A stretch of DNA of 64,000 nt from Bombyx mori (lineage: Eukaryota; Arthropoda; Insecta; Lepidoptera; Bombycidae): NCBI RefSeq assembly GCF_030269925.1, contig NC_085109.1:6076001-6140000 (forward strand), read 5' to 3'. Below are positions 51,462-62,365 of the stretch, one piece after another (positions within the stretch are counted from its first letter, which is position 1; the number at the start of each line of letters is the position of its first letter). The position numbers and the translations under genes were made by a program. Under the pieces are notes generated by a model. That model saw only the letters and a list, made by a program, of their open reading frames with translations, did no database searches and was not told where the DNA came from.

Positions 51462-53129
51462 TTACCGGCGGAGTGAGGGGAGGACGTACGTATTTAATGA
51501 CGCGTATACGTCGGCGTATTCTTGCACAACGGCGATAAAGTGTTGTGCAGTGGAGGCAGCGCGAATGGCGTCGCCCAAAGCGTTAACGCGCTCAAAGTTG
51601 ATCGACTGAAAGAAGTCGATCGCTAAAGCGAGATTGTCGGACGCGGTCGGAGGGCAAGTCGCGGGAGAGGGACGAGTTGCGGGGGCGGGACGAATCGCGG
51701 AGGAGGGAGTTGTAACCGTGTTCGTGTACGGCAGCGGTTTCGCCCAAGCGGAGACACTGGGCACCGGCGCCGGAACGAACGCTGGCTTAGCCTGCGACAC
51801 AGAGGGTGCCGAGGCTTTGATGTCTGGGCCGGAAGCTCGGAGGCGGTTTTGGCGGGCGACGCGGCGATTTATTTTCGGGGCTCGGGGGCATCCGCGGTAA
51901 TTTGCGGGGTGACCCTGTGTACGACACAGGACGCAGCTAGGCGGTTCCGTCGCGGTTTTTTGATCGCGAGTGCAGAGGGCCGTGGCGTGATCTCCTAAAC
52001 ACTTGACGCATCGGGGGCGCGCGTGACAGTTACGGGAAGAATGCCCGTATAATTGGCAGTTATGGCACTGGCTAGGTGTGCCTTTCTTGTGTGGGGTTTC
52101 GACGGCGATTCCGGAAAGGCTACAGACCGTTCGGATGTTGAATATTTGCTTACCCTCGGGGGTAGGCTGGAGGGCGACGAGAACCATGTTATATGGCTCC
52201 CTTCCGCGACCTGTGTGCATGCGGTGTACGGAGTTAACCGGTAGGCCTTGTTCGAGAAGGTCGGCCTTGACTAGCTCGGCATCCAACTCTTTAGGGATGC
52301 CACGTATGACGGCACGGAGTTCGCGCTCCTCCTGGAGCGTATACGTGTGAAAACTTATACGCTCCTTACGGAGGTAAGAAGAGAGGGCCCTATGGTCGTC
52401 GGGTGTTCGAACCTTAATTTGAATGCCGTTCGCGAGGTTACGGGCATTCGTGAAGTTGATATTTTTGGCCTTAAGGGCCAGGGAAACTCGATCCCAAGCT
52501 GCCTTCTCTTGGAGGATTACCGGGGGAGGGGTCTGGGTTTTATTTTGTGCCACCGGACGCGGCGACGGAGTGGCACGGGCTGGAGGCGCAACGGGAGTCT
52601 GAGGGCGGGGGCGCGACGCGTTCGCGGCTTTGCTAATTTTAGCGGCCGCGGGAGCTCGAGACTCCGCGGCACGCTTCTTACCCTTTTGTACCAGGGTGAA
52701 TCCATCCGTCGATGAGGCGGGAGCGAGGTCGACCTCCATCTCCGAGTCAGAGTCGGAGGACGAGGAGGCGGGCGCAGGTGACCTACGAGCAGGTGTTTTG
52801 GAGGGCACGACGGAGGCTGCGGATGATCGCGCTGCTGGAACGGTGGCCACGGCGGACGACGCAGCAGTTTTACTCGCCAGTATAGGCGACGCGGGAACGG
52901 CAGGCACGACGGAGGCTGCGGTGCTCGATGCAGAAGCTTTGCACGCAGGTACAGGCGACGCAGGAGCAGCGAGCTCGACGGAGTCCACGAGAGGGCTCGC
53001 GGTGTGATCGGCCTTGAAGGCCAGAAACTCTGAGGCGAGCTGTGGGTGGCGAAGTCGGAGGAATTCCGCGAATACAGCGTCCATGATCGCTGAGTGCCCA
53101 GGTGGGGCGGCCCCGGGTCTTGAAAACAC
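51462..53129 (-). CDS. Jockey-type ORF1: gag-like protein with three zinc knuckles
   Basis: The protein has 555 residues. The N-terminal 200 are rich in Ala, Ser and Pro with an acidic patch (SSSDSDSEMEVDLA). A structured part at about 215-330 includes LKAKNINFTNARNLANGIQI and FHTYTLQEERELRAVIRGIP, the RRM-like region of Jockey gag proteins. Three knuckles follow: CHNCQLYGHSSRNC, CVKCLGDHATALC and CVLCRTQGHPANYRGC. It would coat element RNA. The first ATG is used; the ATG at codon 16 (MDAVFAEFLRL) is a plausible alternative because the family-like sequence begins there. Confidence 0.88.
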   Translation of the reverse strand: MFSRPGAAPPGHSAIMDAVFAEFLRLRHPQLASEFLAFKADHTASPLVDSVELAAPASPVPACKASASSTAASVVPAVPASPILASKTAASSAVATVPAARSSAASVVPSKTPARRSPAPASSSSDSDSEMEVDLAPASSTDGFTLVQKGKKRAAESRAPAAAKISKAANASRPRPQTPVAPPARATPSPRPVAQNKTQTPPPVILQEKAAWDRVSLALKAKNINFTNARNLANGIQIKVRTPDDHRALSSYLRKERISFHTYTLQEERELRAVIRGIPKELDAELVKADLLEQGLPVNSVHRMHTGRGREPYNMVLVALQPTPEGKQIFNIRTVCSLSGIAVETPHKKGTPSQCHNCQLYGHSSRNCHARPRCVKCLGDHATALCTRDQKTATEPPSCVLCRTQGHPANYRGCPRAPKINRRVARQNRLRASGPDIKASAPSVSQAKPAFVPAPVPSVSAWAKPLPYTNTVTTPSSAIRPAPATRPSPATCPPTASDNLALAIDFFQSINFERVNALGDAIRAASTAQHFIAVVQEYADVYASLNTYVLPSLRR

Positions 53130-53226
53130 TCGCCTTGCGGCGAGGCCCCAACTTCTCGGCCCTGAGCGGTTCTATTGAACACAGATGGCGATGCGGCACG
53201 ATTACTACAGGACAAAGAAAAAACAC

Positions 53227-53376
53227 AACAAAACGGAAATAACAAAAAGAAACAGAACAATTAAACACTTCCAGGAAAACAGTTTGTCGGCAGATGTACC
53301 ATGAACACAGAAACAACAAAAGGAAACAAAACAAATAAAAACTTCCAGAAAGAGCACTTAGTCGGCAGATGTACCA
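53227..53376 (-). repeat. 75-bp tandem duplication in Jockey 5' UTR
   Basis: The sense strand carries TGGTACATCTGCCGAC twice, 75 nt apart, each followed by a related T-rich segment. Tandem units in a LINE leader may hold promoter activity. Confidence 0.75.
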
Positions 53377-53378
53377 CA

Positions 53379-53438
53379 AACACAGGCCGCGCGAACAATG
53401 GCCGGGCTAACAAAAGCCGGGCGAACAAAGACCGGGCG
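53379..53438 (-). repeat. Four 15-bp tandem units in Jockey 5' UTR
   Basis: AACA-x5-GCCGGGC-type units of exactly 15 bp repeat four times with small changes (AACAATGGCCGGGCT, AACAAAAGCCGGGCG, AACAAAGACCGGGCG and a variant). Confidence 0.85.
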
Positions 53439-53501
53439 ATCGAGTGGTCGATGAGCACGTCCGCACGTGACGGGTGCCTCTATCGGAATGCGGCTTCATC
53501 T

Positions 53502-54134
53502 GCTGTTGTACCGTTAGTCGACACAGTAACCCCAAACAGGAGATTAATATAACCTGAGTGTACAACGCGCACGAGACAGATGCAGGAGGGCACGAATTCA
53601 AATGTCATAACTATGCGTTAAATTAATAATTATTATACCCATACCTATGAAATATGGATGATATTTTTTGTGTTTATAACTTAAACTGTAATATAAAACG
53701 ATATGTAATAGTAAAATAGTATTAAGTACGGGAATGACGGAAAACATTTGCAAATTGTGTTCATATTTCATGCCTTTTTTTATTTGAATATTAACAGCGT
53801 TAATAATCGGGAACCGAAGTTAGAACTTTTTCTATAAGTTAATAAAAATAATAATAAAAGAAAAAAATATAAAAAAATATAAAAATAATAATAAATAATA
53901 AGTTAATATAATAATAATAAAAAATATAAGTTAATGAAAATAATAATTTAATAGGTTCGTTAAACATACACAGTATTCTGTGTTTGATATATTCTTATAC
54001 ATGTATTCTCGTATATTTATTAAATCGTGCTTTTAATCGCTTCTGTATCTATAATATCTTTCTATGTGGACCTGTAAAGCTTTAAGCACGACCGGTTGCC
54101 GAGGTCGATGACCCCGCAACCTACTGCCTCACCC
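53502..54134. other. AT-rich spacer between two LINEs
   Basis: It contains AAATAATA-type low-complexity sequence at 53840-53960 and no recognised gene. Confidence 0.5.
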
Positions 54135-54950
54135 TTTTTTTTTTTTTTTTTTTTTTCTCGGGGGGAAATCCTCATGGACTACCTTCGCCTAGGGAAAAGC
54201 GAAGGGGCGTGCCGGACTCCTACCGGCTAAAACCACCCCGGTGTCCACCCACACGTGCGCGCAGGGCCGCGGGAATCCAAAATTCTTCCGCAGCCCCACA
54301 CCAGTGCTGGCCAGGTCTATCCAGGCCTCGTCTCCTGCACGGAGTAGTGAGGCGTTCAGCTACTCCGTGCATCGCCTCAGAGGCACGCGCCGACACCCGC
54401 ATGCGCCTCCGTCTCAGGTCCATCGAATAGGGGGCGAGGGCTTTCCCAAGTCCCTCGCCCCTGGACCCATTCATGGGGGGCGGAAAAGGGCATTGTCCGC
54501 CCTTGTCCTGCGCCCGGTGCGCCTTCTGCGGCCGGGAAAGGGAGTCGAGATCTCCCTCTCCCGTTCCGCAGTTTCCTTCTGCGACATCACGTCCTCGCAG
54601 AAGGACACCACCGCGTCCCACGACTCTGCGCTGCCGACCATCCTCCGCACTACGGCCGGCAGCGACAGATCGCTTCCTACTTCATTTGTGAGGACACGGC
54701 GCTGCTCCTCCCAAGCTACACACTCGGCGAGCGTGTGTTGCGCCGTGTCCTCCCCGCAGTGGACGCAGTGGTGGCACCGAGCGTCCGGCTCCCTGTCTAT
54801 GCGGCACAGGTACTTGCCGAAGCAACCGTGCCCCGACAGCACCTGTGTCACCCTAAACGACAGGGATCCGTGCCTTCTCCCGAGCCAGTCGTCGAGTACT
54901 GGCCGGATCGCCTCGACGGTTGCGAGGCCGGCGGTAGGGCGCAGAAGCCT
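54135..54950 (-). mobile_element. R1-clade LINE, 5'-truncated copy (816 bp)
   Basis: TACTGCCTCACCC flanks both ends (54122-54134 and 54951-54963), with a poly(T) run at the low end. It contains only the ORF2 C terminus and the 3' UTR. It is related to, but not the same family as, the element at 3580. Confidence 0.85.
54471..54949 (-). CDS. R1-clade ORF2, C-terminal fragment, frame open
   Basis: The ORF2 frame is open from the truncated 5' edge to the stop. TVEAIRPVL, then TQVLSGHGCFGKYL, align with TVEAIRPVL and [14 protein letters not shown] of the intact element, and CHHC-x7-DTAQHTLAEC-like sequence gives the R1-type CCHC finger. It is not functional alone because the endonuclease and RT are missing. 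The lack of stops suggests a recent insertion. Confidence 0.8.
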
Positions 54951-55121
54951 TACTGCCTCACCCTGAGTTTAGTTGGGAAACTATTGACAGGATAAAAGGG
55001 CAGCCATGGGTCGTTTGATTAAATTAAGCCATCATTGAAATAGTATCTTTCAAAAGCTCTAAAATGAACGTGTATTGTGTTTGATTTGAGACTGCGAATT
55101 TATATTTTCTAAACCGCTATA

Positions 55122-55397
55122 ACTATAGATATATAAAAATGAATTGCTGTTCGTTAGTCTCGCTAAAACTCGAGAACGGCTGGACCGATTTGGCTAATTT
55201 TGGTCTCGAATTATTTGTGGAAGTCCAGAGAAGGTTTAAAAGGTAGATAAATATGAAAATATCAATTTTGTTTTTCCTTTGATGTGTCCCCCGTCGGACG
55301 GATTTCTTTTTGTTTGTTTTAAGTTTATTTTATTATACAAAAGTTTAAGTCTTTTATTTATCGATTGAGGCATTATGAAGTCTGCCGGGTCAGCTAG
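55122..55397 (+). mobile_element. Possible Helitron-like element, family H3
   Basis: It ends GGGTCAGCTAG followed by T. The inner phrase TGTTCGTTAGTCTCGCTAAA and the segment GATGTGTCCCCCGTCGGACG recur (the latter at 30400). The 5' end is unclear. Confidence 0.4.
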
Positions 55398-55509
55398 TTT
55401 ATTTATAAAATTTTGATAGATAAACGCTTTTCAACTTTGCTGCACCTACCTTTTGCGCAACGTTTTATGTCAATTTATAAACATGACCTGAATAACGAAC
55501 TATGATTAT

Positions 55510-55935
55510 TATATGGATTATATTAATACGTGAGCAAAAACTTTGTATCCCTTTTTACGGAAATTGCGCGGAAGGAGGAGTATGAAATTTTCCAAACTTA
55601 TAGAGAATATAGAGAAGAAGTGTACAATGCTAATATTTTTTTTTAAATAATGCATAAAAGATACATTAAATCAATAAAGAAAACATTACACACACTACAT
55701 ACCATGTATTTGACGCACACACGCATGCATACTATTTATTGTCAAACTTTTGTTCTTGACGTCTGTTGTCAAATTGAGAATAGATTAAATATTGTTTGTC
55801 TTTGTTAATATTTTTATAGTGTAGTCTTGGCGAAATTTGTGATTATAGAAGTATACAATACAATCATAATAGTGTACAAACTTACAATTCCAATTAATTA
55901 TAGTCGAATTTCGACTACAGCGGGACCTCTAGTAT
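55510..55935. repeat. Dispersed repeat R-G, copy 2 (uninterrupted)
   Basis: It aligns with both arms of 28790-29640. The site AATCAATAAAGAAAACATTA lacks the insertion found there. Confidence 0.6.
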
Positions 55936-56227
55936 GGATCATTATATATATATGTATGTTTATTCTAATGAGATGCGTCAAGTTTAAAGCTGACCAGCGC
56001 TACGCGTTAGTGAGCACGTTTCACAAAACTTAATCATATGTAGGTAGATATGTACGTACTAAATAATCAATGCAAGACACGCGCGCGCGTTTATATTGCA
56101 TAGGGGAGATTAATTAAATCGTGTATGTAATTAAAGAAACTTTCTAATGACTATTTTTCTGTTTATTATAGGCAGCAATCCTTTGAACCTTCTTTGCTTA
56201 AGCCTTGCTCAAGCAAAATTATTATTT

Positions 56228-56460
56228 GTGTAATTACTGGTGGTAGAACCTCTTGTGAGTCCGAACGGCTAGGTACCATCACCCTGCCTATTTTTGCCGT
56301 GAAGCAGTGATGCGTTTCGGTTTGAAGGGTGGGGCAGCCGTTGTAACTATACTGACAGACCTTAGAACTCATATCTCAAGGTGGGTGGCGGCATTACGTT
56401 GTAGATGTTAACACCAAGTGGGCTGTGAGATCGTCCACCTATCTATGCAATAAAAAAAAG
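56228..56460 (+). repeat. Bm1-like SINE, 5'-truncated
   Basis: ACTGGTGGTAGAACCTCTTG through GTGGGCTGTGAGATCG, with a GCAATAAAAAAAAG tail and a small internal deletion near 56408. Confidence 0.8.
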
Positions 56461-57046
56461 AAGGTTCGTGATTTCAATTACCGCATCGATTACAATTAAC
56501 TACGTATGTATTTATTTAACCATTTATACATATCTACATAAATCAGTCTTTGTGTACCTATAGTACAGGCAACCCTAGTTTGGGGTCAGGTGCTCATGTG
56601 TGACTTGTCCCCTGTTATTATTATTATAATAGGTATGTTTCTTACCTTTATTTGGGCATGATTATTGGTTTTTTTTAAAAATTGGTTCACGCTTCACTTC
56701 GTTTTTAGTGGTTATCGGAGCCCATAGAAGTTGCAAGTCCCGCCACCCGGTTAGGTGGAATAAATAGGACCGAAGTCTCAATTGAATTGGATAGTTTCCC
56801 ATTTCCCACCCTCCAAATCGGAACGCACGTCTGCTTGGTGGCAGAAATAGCCAAGAGAGGTATGTATCTACTTTTAAAGGCTTACAATACGCCTTATCAC
56901 TATAAAATGACGTCTTAATCAACATTCGTAAAATGCGTATCAATGAATATATGTTGGTATTTCGTGAGCTATGCATTACTGTGTTTTTATCTGATTGAAT
57001 TGAAAATGTTTACTATTATTGTTGGTAATTCAGTAAAAAGCGCGAG

Positions 57047-57151
57047 TTTTTTTTTTATTGCTTAGATAAGTGGACGAGCTCACAGCCCACCTGGTGTTAA
57101 GTGGTTACTGGAGCCCATAGACATCTACAACGTAAATGCGCCACCCACCTT
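57047..57151 (-). repeat. Bm1-like SINE 3' end
   Basis: T-run, then TTGCTTAGATAAGTGGACGA and the GCCCATAGACATCTACAACG segment. Confidence 0.8.
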
Positions 57152-58070
57152 TAACAAAGTGTGCGTTTTCTATGCGTTTAATCTGCAGAACTTGGACGGT
57201 TTTATCTGTAAACTTGTATTTGAAAAGATGGGTGTACTAGTGAGGACTTTTCTCAATTCTCCTGACTGAATGCACGCCTCAAATTGCTAGTGACGTCATA
57301 TATTTGCTAGCATTTCTGTTCTTTGACATTTTCCCTACATAGATTTTAGGGGTTGATAAATGGTATCTTTGTAGGTAAGTCGCTTTTTCATTTTGAATCT
57401 TGTTATTAATAAAAATAGAACGTCTATTTTTCTGTTAAGAATATATGTACCACTTGTACCGTCAATTCATAGAAATATCTAGAATGTTATCTAGAATGGT
57501 ATCTAGAATGTGTCTAATTATTTTATTGTGGCAATTAAGACAGTTGCTTCACTCAAATAACTAATCAAATCGTTTACAAAGTAGCAGAACGCCTAGTGGC
57601 AGCTCCTCAAAATGATTTCAATAATGACATCCGTGCCAAGAATGTTTCAACTCAAAATCTAAATTATTTAATTCGATGGATATCTATTGACATTTTATGT
57701 TATTGCCACTAGATGGCGTTGTTCGTGTAGTCATTAAGCACTCATACGTAGTTAACGATAACACAACAGGTGGGAAATAATCTCAATAAGTACAGAAGAA
57801 CCTTTCACAGCACTCCGATTTAAAATGATGGACTATTTAAAATTCAAGATGTGACGTTTCACTTCGAAGATTATTTTCATAATAAAATAATTATTAACAT
57901 TAAATTTAAATCTAATCATACGAGTGCATCGAGATTTACCTTGATAGCCGCATCACATAGTTAGTTTGCATTTATCCTCTTCTTAACAAGTCACCGGTTG
58001 CCACAGGAATATAAGCGCGTTAAAAAACGATTGCACAGCGCAATTCAGCGCATGAAATTGCTTATAATCA
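57152..58070. other. AT-rich intergenic stretch, nothing recognised
   Basis: No gene or repeat I can name. A triplicated ATCTAGAATG motif lies at about 57476-57510 and a CRE palindrome at 57291-57298. Confidence 0.5.
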
Positions 58071-58243
58071 GTGTGCTTAGTGCGAGTTATTTAACGTTCT
58101 CGACAGCGTGAAAGTTAGCTCATATTTGTATGGAATAGGATCGTTTGCCTACGTTTGCCGCTAGGGGCGCTGTTCCAACTGCATACAAACTTGGATTAAC
58201 TTTTACGATATCGAGAACGTTTAAAAACTCGCACTAAGCACAC
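58071..58243. mobile_element. Hairpin MITE (173 bp)
   Basis: GTGTGCTTAGTGCGAGTT at the left and its complement at the right extend to arms of about 65 nt with scattered mismatches. It has no ORF and no clear target duplication. Confidence 0.7.
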
Positions 58244-58494
58244 AGATGATTGTCGGAAAACGAGTGTCGGAGTTACTTTAGCGTACGCGTAGCATGACGT
58301 GCGTTGCCGACTAGAAATGGCGACTGCTTTCGCATTCAGCGTGTTTGTAAGGAGCTGCATGTGCAAGTTCAAGGCTGGTCGAGACCCGCTTCCCATTACA
58401 TTTGCGCAGGCACGAAATTGGGAGTTTGGTCGATTCCTAGATTTATGTAAATTTAAAACGAACTTAGTTTTCTACGTTTCTATTTTATTTTTTA

Positions 58495-58945
58495 CAAGCG
58501 GCCCGCTCCGACTCCGCTCGGGTCTTTAACAAAAAATTTAACGACAGTTGACGTTGTTCTATTTTTTTAAATAAAAGAACACTTATTGCGGCATTACTAT
58601 AATAGTTAGAAATATGCTGTCGCGACACTTTTTGTACATAATAATATGTTCTACAAAGTCGTAGTACATTATTTTATACTATCATCAATAGTTTTCGCAG
58701 GGCACGAGATGTAAAGAATATTTTAGGTAATTTTTTTACACTTTGGGGTTACATTATCGGAGTTTTAGTAAGGATCCCTAATTTTTTTCAAAAAAGATTA
58801 TAGCCTATATCACGCGGGAGTAGTGTGGCTTCCAAACAGTGAAAGAAATTTTCAAATCGGTTCAGTAGTTTCGGAGCCTATTCAATACAAACAAACAAAC
58901 AAATCTTTCCTCTTTATAATATTAATTATAGTATAGAAGTATAGA
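58495..58945 (-). mobile_element. Possible Helitron-like element, family H4 (451 bp)
   Basis: The sense strand begins TCTATACTTCTATACT and ends GCTTG (a CTAG variant, also seen in the H1 copy at 60573), flanked by A and T. Inside is a (GTTT)n run near 58888-58901. The SINE at 58946 joins directly to its edge. Confidence 0.45.
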
Positions 58946-59050
58946 TTGCTTAGATGAGTGGACGAGCTCACAGTCCACCTGGTGTTCAATTGTTACATAG
59001 ACATCTACAACGTAAATGCGCCACCCACCTTGAGATATAAGTTCTAGACT
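58946..59050 (-). repeat. Bm1-like SINE 3' end
   Basis: GCTTAGATGAGTGGACGAGC, then ACATCTACAACGTAAATGCG and CCACCCACCTTGAGAT. Confidence 0.75.
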
Positions 59051-59572
59051 AGATTAAGTCATTGTCCGAATTAAATACTTATGATAAGGAGGATTAAATT
59101 GTTTGTTGGCACGCAAAACGTCGTCAGTACGGTCACTAGTCATGCTGCAATGCCTTTACTTAAAAACGGGCGGGCGGCTATATCCAGGTCGTGTTCTCTA
59201 CGTTCACTATTGACATAACATGAAGTAGGCCGTGAACTCGCTGTCGTAATTCGGGAGTGATCAACGACAAATGCAACATCGTGAATCCATATCATCCGTA
59301 GTGGCCTAAAAGATAACAAGCCCGGTGGACTCGTTAGAAATAATTATGCCTATGTTCAAATCCCACAGGAAGGTATAATTTTTTTTATTTTCTAAAGAAA
59401 TTCTTTATAGGTGCGTGTTGAAAAACAATTGAGACGATAAAAGAATAACATCGTTTAATAGAAATCAAAAGTACAATATTTTTAAACTTGGGTAATAACT
59501 GACAGGAAGACTAGTAGGTACTTAGCTCACTCCGGCAGGTATCATAGTCCTGCCTATTTCGAACGCAATTTA

Positions 59573-59765
59573 TTTTTTCCTAGCTAAGCTGATAGATAGC
59601 CTTGAGAGGCTATTTCAGCGTAACCTTAACTAGTAGGTGAACTCACGGGGCTCAAACCGGAGTGATGCTAACACTGAACGTAGCAAGAGCAGTGCTTCGC
59701 AGAATTTACCACCAGATCGGAAACCCGACCCACTGAGAAGATCCGGCGAGAAACTCAGTGGGCTG
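59573..59765 (-). repeat. Jockey-type LINE 3' tail
   Basis: TAGTAGGTGAACTCACGGGG, then AGAAGATCCGGCGAGAAACT; the T-run is at the low end. Confidence 0.7.
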
Positions 59766-60111
59766 CGACCGCAGTTAACTGTGACTTATCTATTTATACA
59801 TTTTTCTTTGAAAAGGGGGGAGTACCGTTATATCGTCGTATTGAAAATTTGGCCTCATGTCTCAAGGTGGATGGTGGAAATCGATAAGCGCAGTAGTTTT
59901 TTATTGTTATTGCTAAGACAGCCCATCCCGTATTAAATGGCTTCCTTAGACATCAACGATGTAAATGTCACGACCCACTTTGAGACACGAGTTTGAAGTC
60001 TCAATTAATAAGCGCATTGACTGCTCTGTCCTTTAAACTGCTGCTCAACTTTCCACTACTACTACGCGGCGGAAGGTGTTACATAATAATTGTAAATACA
60101 CATGCTTTAAC

Positions 60112-60449
60112 AAAAACCGACTTCAAATAGAAAAAAAAAAGATATTCCTAAACAAATTAATATACACTAAAAACAATAATCATCGAAATCAGTTGGCGTG
60201 ATATTGAGTTATTCACCTATTTGTCGAGCACGTATTTAATGCAAATTTAAGACTTATATGGTTTCCTCATGGATACCATTATCAGAACTGGACTAAATTG
60301 AAATGGGACCACACGGGAAGCGTTAGCTTTCTAATAAAAAAAAGAATCATCAAAATCGATTCAACCAGTCAAAAGTTATGAGGTAACAAACATAAAAAAA
60401 ACATACAGTCGAATTGAGAACCTCCTCCTTTTTTAAAGTCGGTTAAAAA
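60112..60449. repeat. Dispersed repeat with short inverted ends
   Basis: It starts ACCGACTTCAAATAG and ends TTTAAAGTCGGTT. The interior phrase GGGACCACACGGGAAGCG and CAAAAGTTATGAGGTAAC are common in lepidopteran genomes as I recall. It has no ORF. Confidence 0.55.
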
Positions 60450-60572
60450 GTAGATGACGTAAGCATCGCAATGCTCACAGCACTGTCGATGGAACATGTG
60501 ATAAAAATACAGAAGACCCGAAGCCAATCCGCTAGCCCAGGATTCCAAGATCCCTTGGGAATATATTATGTA

Positions 60573-60795
60573 CAAGCGACCCGCCCTTGCTTCGCTTCGG
60601 AAACTGTAATTTATTATTGATTTCTCCACTATTTAATGGATGTTATTATACATATAAACCTTCCTCTTCAATCACTCTATTTATTAAAAAAAAATCGCAT
60701 CAAAATCCGTTGCGTAGTTTTAAAGATTTAACCATACATAGGGACAGACGGCTATAGGGACAGAGAAAGCGACTTTGTTTTATACTATGTAGTGA
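60573..60795 (-). mobile_element. Helitron-like element, family H1 (223 bp)
   Basis: Flanked by A (60572) and T (60796). The sense strand starts TCACTACATAGTATAAAAC and ends CTTG in place of CTAG. Close match to other copies. Confidence 0.75.
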
Positions 60796-61236
60796 TTATA
60801 ATCTTTTCTTCATAGAATTTATTATTCTTACCTTACTTACTCACTATTTAGTTTCCGCCAAATTACATACTTCAAATTACGCTCATTAATCTGAACTGAA
60901 TTAAATAATAGTATAATTTTAATATGTGAAGCTCTCGATCTCAATACTAATTCCAGGTCTGCTCTTGTATACGTTTTAATTCAGCTCACAAACACGACTA
61001 CCACCATTGTCTATCACCCGAGAACTTGGGGGTCGAAGCACCCATAAAGGATTAATGACGCCATTGTGGGGGAGTACTGGTCGTATCTTTCATTTTTGCT
61101 CCACCGGCATGCGCTCGTTTCCATCTCGTGACGGTTTTATGGCTTTCGATAGTTTTCTCTGAAGTTGCAATTTATGTTAAGAAAGCTAATAGTACAGTGA
61201 CCGCAAACATAAAAATGACTTAGAACTTTCAAAGTC

Positions 61237-61637
61237 ATTTTTTTTTTAATTTATTGCTGAGGTGGGTGGTCGAGCTCACAGCCCACCTGGTGTGAAGTGG
61301 TTACTGGAGCCCATAGACATCTACAATGTAAATGCGCCATCTTGAGATATAAGTTCTAAGGCCTCAGTATAGTTACAACCGCTGCCCCGACCTTCAAACC
61401 GAAACGCATTACTGCTTCACGACAGAAACAGGCAGGGTGGTGATACCTACCTGCGCGGACTCACAAGAGTACGTACCGTAATTACGCAAATTATAATTTT
61501 GCGGGTTTCACTTTTATTACACGATGTTATTCCTTCATCGTGGAAGTCAATCGTGAACATTTGTACGTAATTCATTAGAAAAACCCGCCTGAGATTCGAA
61601 CACAGGTGCATCGCTCAACACGAATGCACTGGACGCC
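61237..61637 (-). repeat. Bm1-like SINE, nearly full length with tRNA-like head
   Basis: It spans from a T-run through GGTCGAGCTCACAGCCCACC, the GTATAGTTACAACC segment and GCGGGTTTCACTTTTATTAC, to GATTCGAACACAGGTGCATC (B box complement). This is the best reference copy in the window. Confidence 0.85.
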
Positions 61638-61733
61638 TTTCAAACCGAAACGCATTACTGCTTCACGGCAGAAATAGGCAGGGTGGTTGTACCTATCCGT
61701 GCGGACTCATAAGACGTCCTACCACCAGTAAAA
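61638..61733 (-). repeat. Second Bm1-like fragment joined in tandem
   Basis: It begins abruptly with TTTCAAACCGAAACGCATTA at the edge of the preceding head and runs to GTCCTACCACCAG, then leaves the SINE. Confidence 0.75.
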
Positions 61734-62365
61734 ATTACAAATGTTTGTATATTTTTTCTTATTACGCTTCAAGCGTGTAACAATGTGTTAAAATCTGAGT
61801 CTAAGGATGCAATTAAAACTTTCAGAGTCTGACTGTTTAATTAAATATCTGTCCATTGTAGGTATTACAGTGATGAAGATAAATTTCATTACGTAATGTG
61901 GTTTGTTTTATTCTGCAACAAAGTCCGTGAGTGAATACGTTGAGCGTGTGTGCGATGGGTTAACATTAAAATCATCCGTATAGTATAGTCACAATCATAC
62001 TGTATACTAAATGATTTCTTTGAGTATCCACCTTGGGATTTAGATAGTCAAACACGAGGCGGTGCCGCTGCGTTGTGCCAAATGGACGGTTTGTTTGGTT
62101 AGTGCATATGCAGAATATTTACTCGAAATGACCCCGAACTAAAGATCGGTACTGATTTAGGGATGGCGTTCGCTGATTTTGTACATAAAGTGTTTCTAAA
62201 TTTTGACATTTAAATTGGTCTATGTATTGTTGAAATGTCGTGCGATATTTTCCAACCTAACTGTGTAGTATATTTTATTTAGTTAAATGTCCTTTAACGG
62301 ATTCCAAGGGAATACCTTTCTGGAAGAAGATCGGTGATTGATAGTGCTGAGTTAGTTCCTTATTT
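61734..62365. other. Intergenic stretch, nothing recognised
   Basis: No ORF or repeat I can support. Confidence 0.5.

Larger units (their letters stand above)
48325..53491 (-). mobile_element. Full-length Jockey-clade non-LTR retrotransposon (about 5.2 kb)
   Basis: GGCTTCATCT flanks it on both sides (48315-48324 and 53492-53501), a 10-bp target duplication. On the sense strand it has a 362-nt 5' UTR with tandem repeats, ORF1, ORF2, a 251-nt 3' UTR and a poly(A) tail of about 24. Both ORFs are open, so the copy looks intact. The Jockey placement rests on the gag-like ORF1 with three CCHC knuckles and the FADD reverse transcriptase without RNase H. The 3' UTR resembles the short tails scattered over the window, which are dead truncated relatives. 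Confidence 0.85.

Noticed and set aside
52517..53379. Overlapping - strand ORFs at the start of Jockey ORF1 (247 and 169 codons)
   Set aside because: Low-complexity Pro/Arg/Ser or 5' UTR translations. The CCHC and gag-like motifs are only in the 51462-53129 frame.
57700..58170. CTCF-like words (CCACTAGATGGCG, CCGCTAGGGGCGC)
   Set aside because: Isolated partial matches, one inside a MITE; not enough to call sites.
58299..58529. ORF with ATGGCGACTGCT and a GTAAGG after ten codons, a possible first exon
   Set aside because: It runs into a Helitron-like candidate at 58495 and I see no partner exon.
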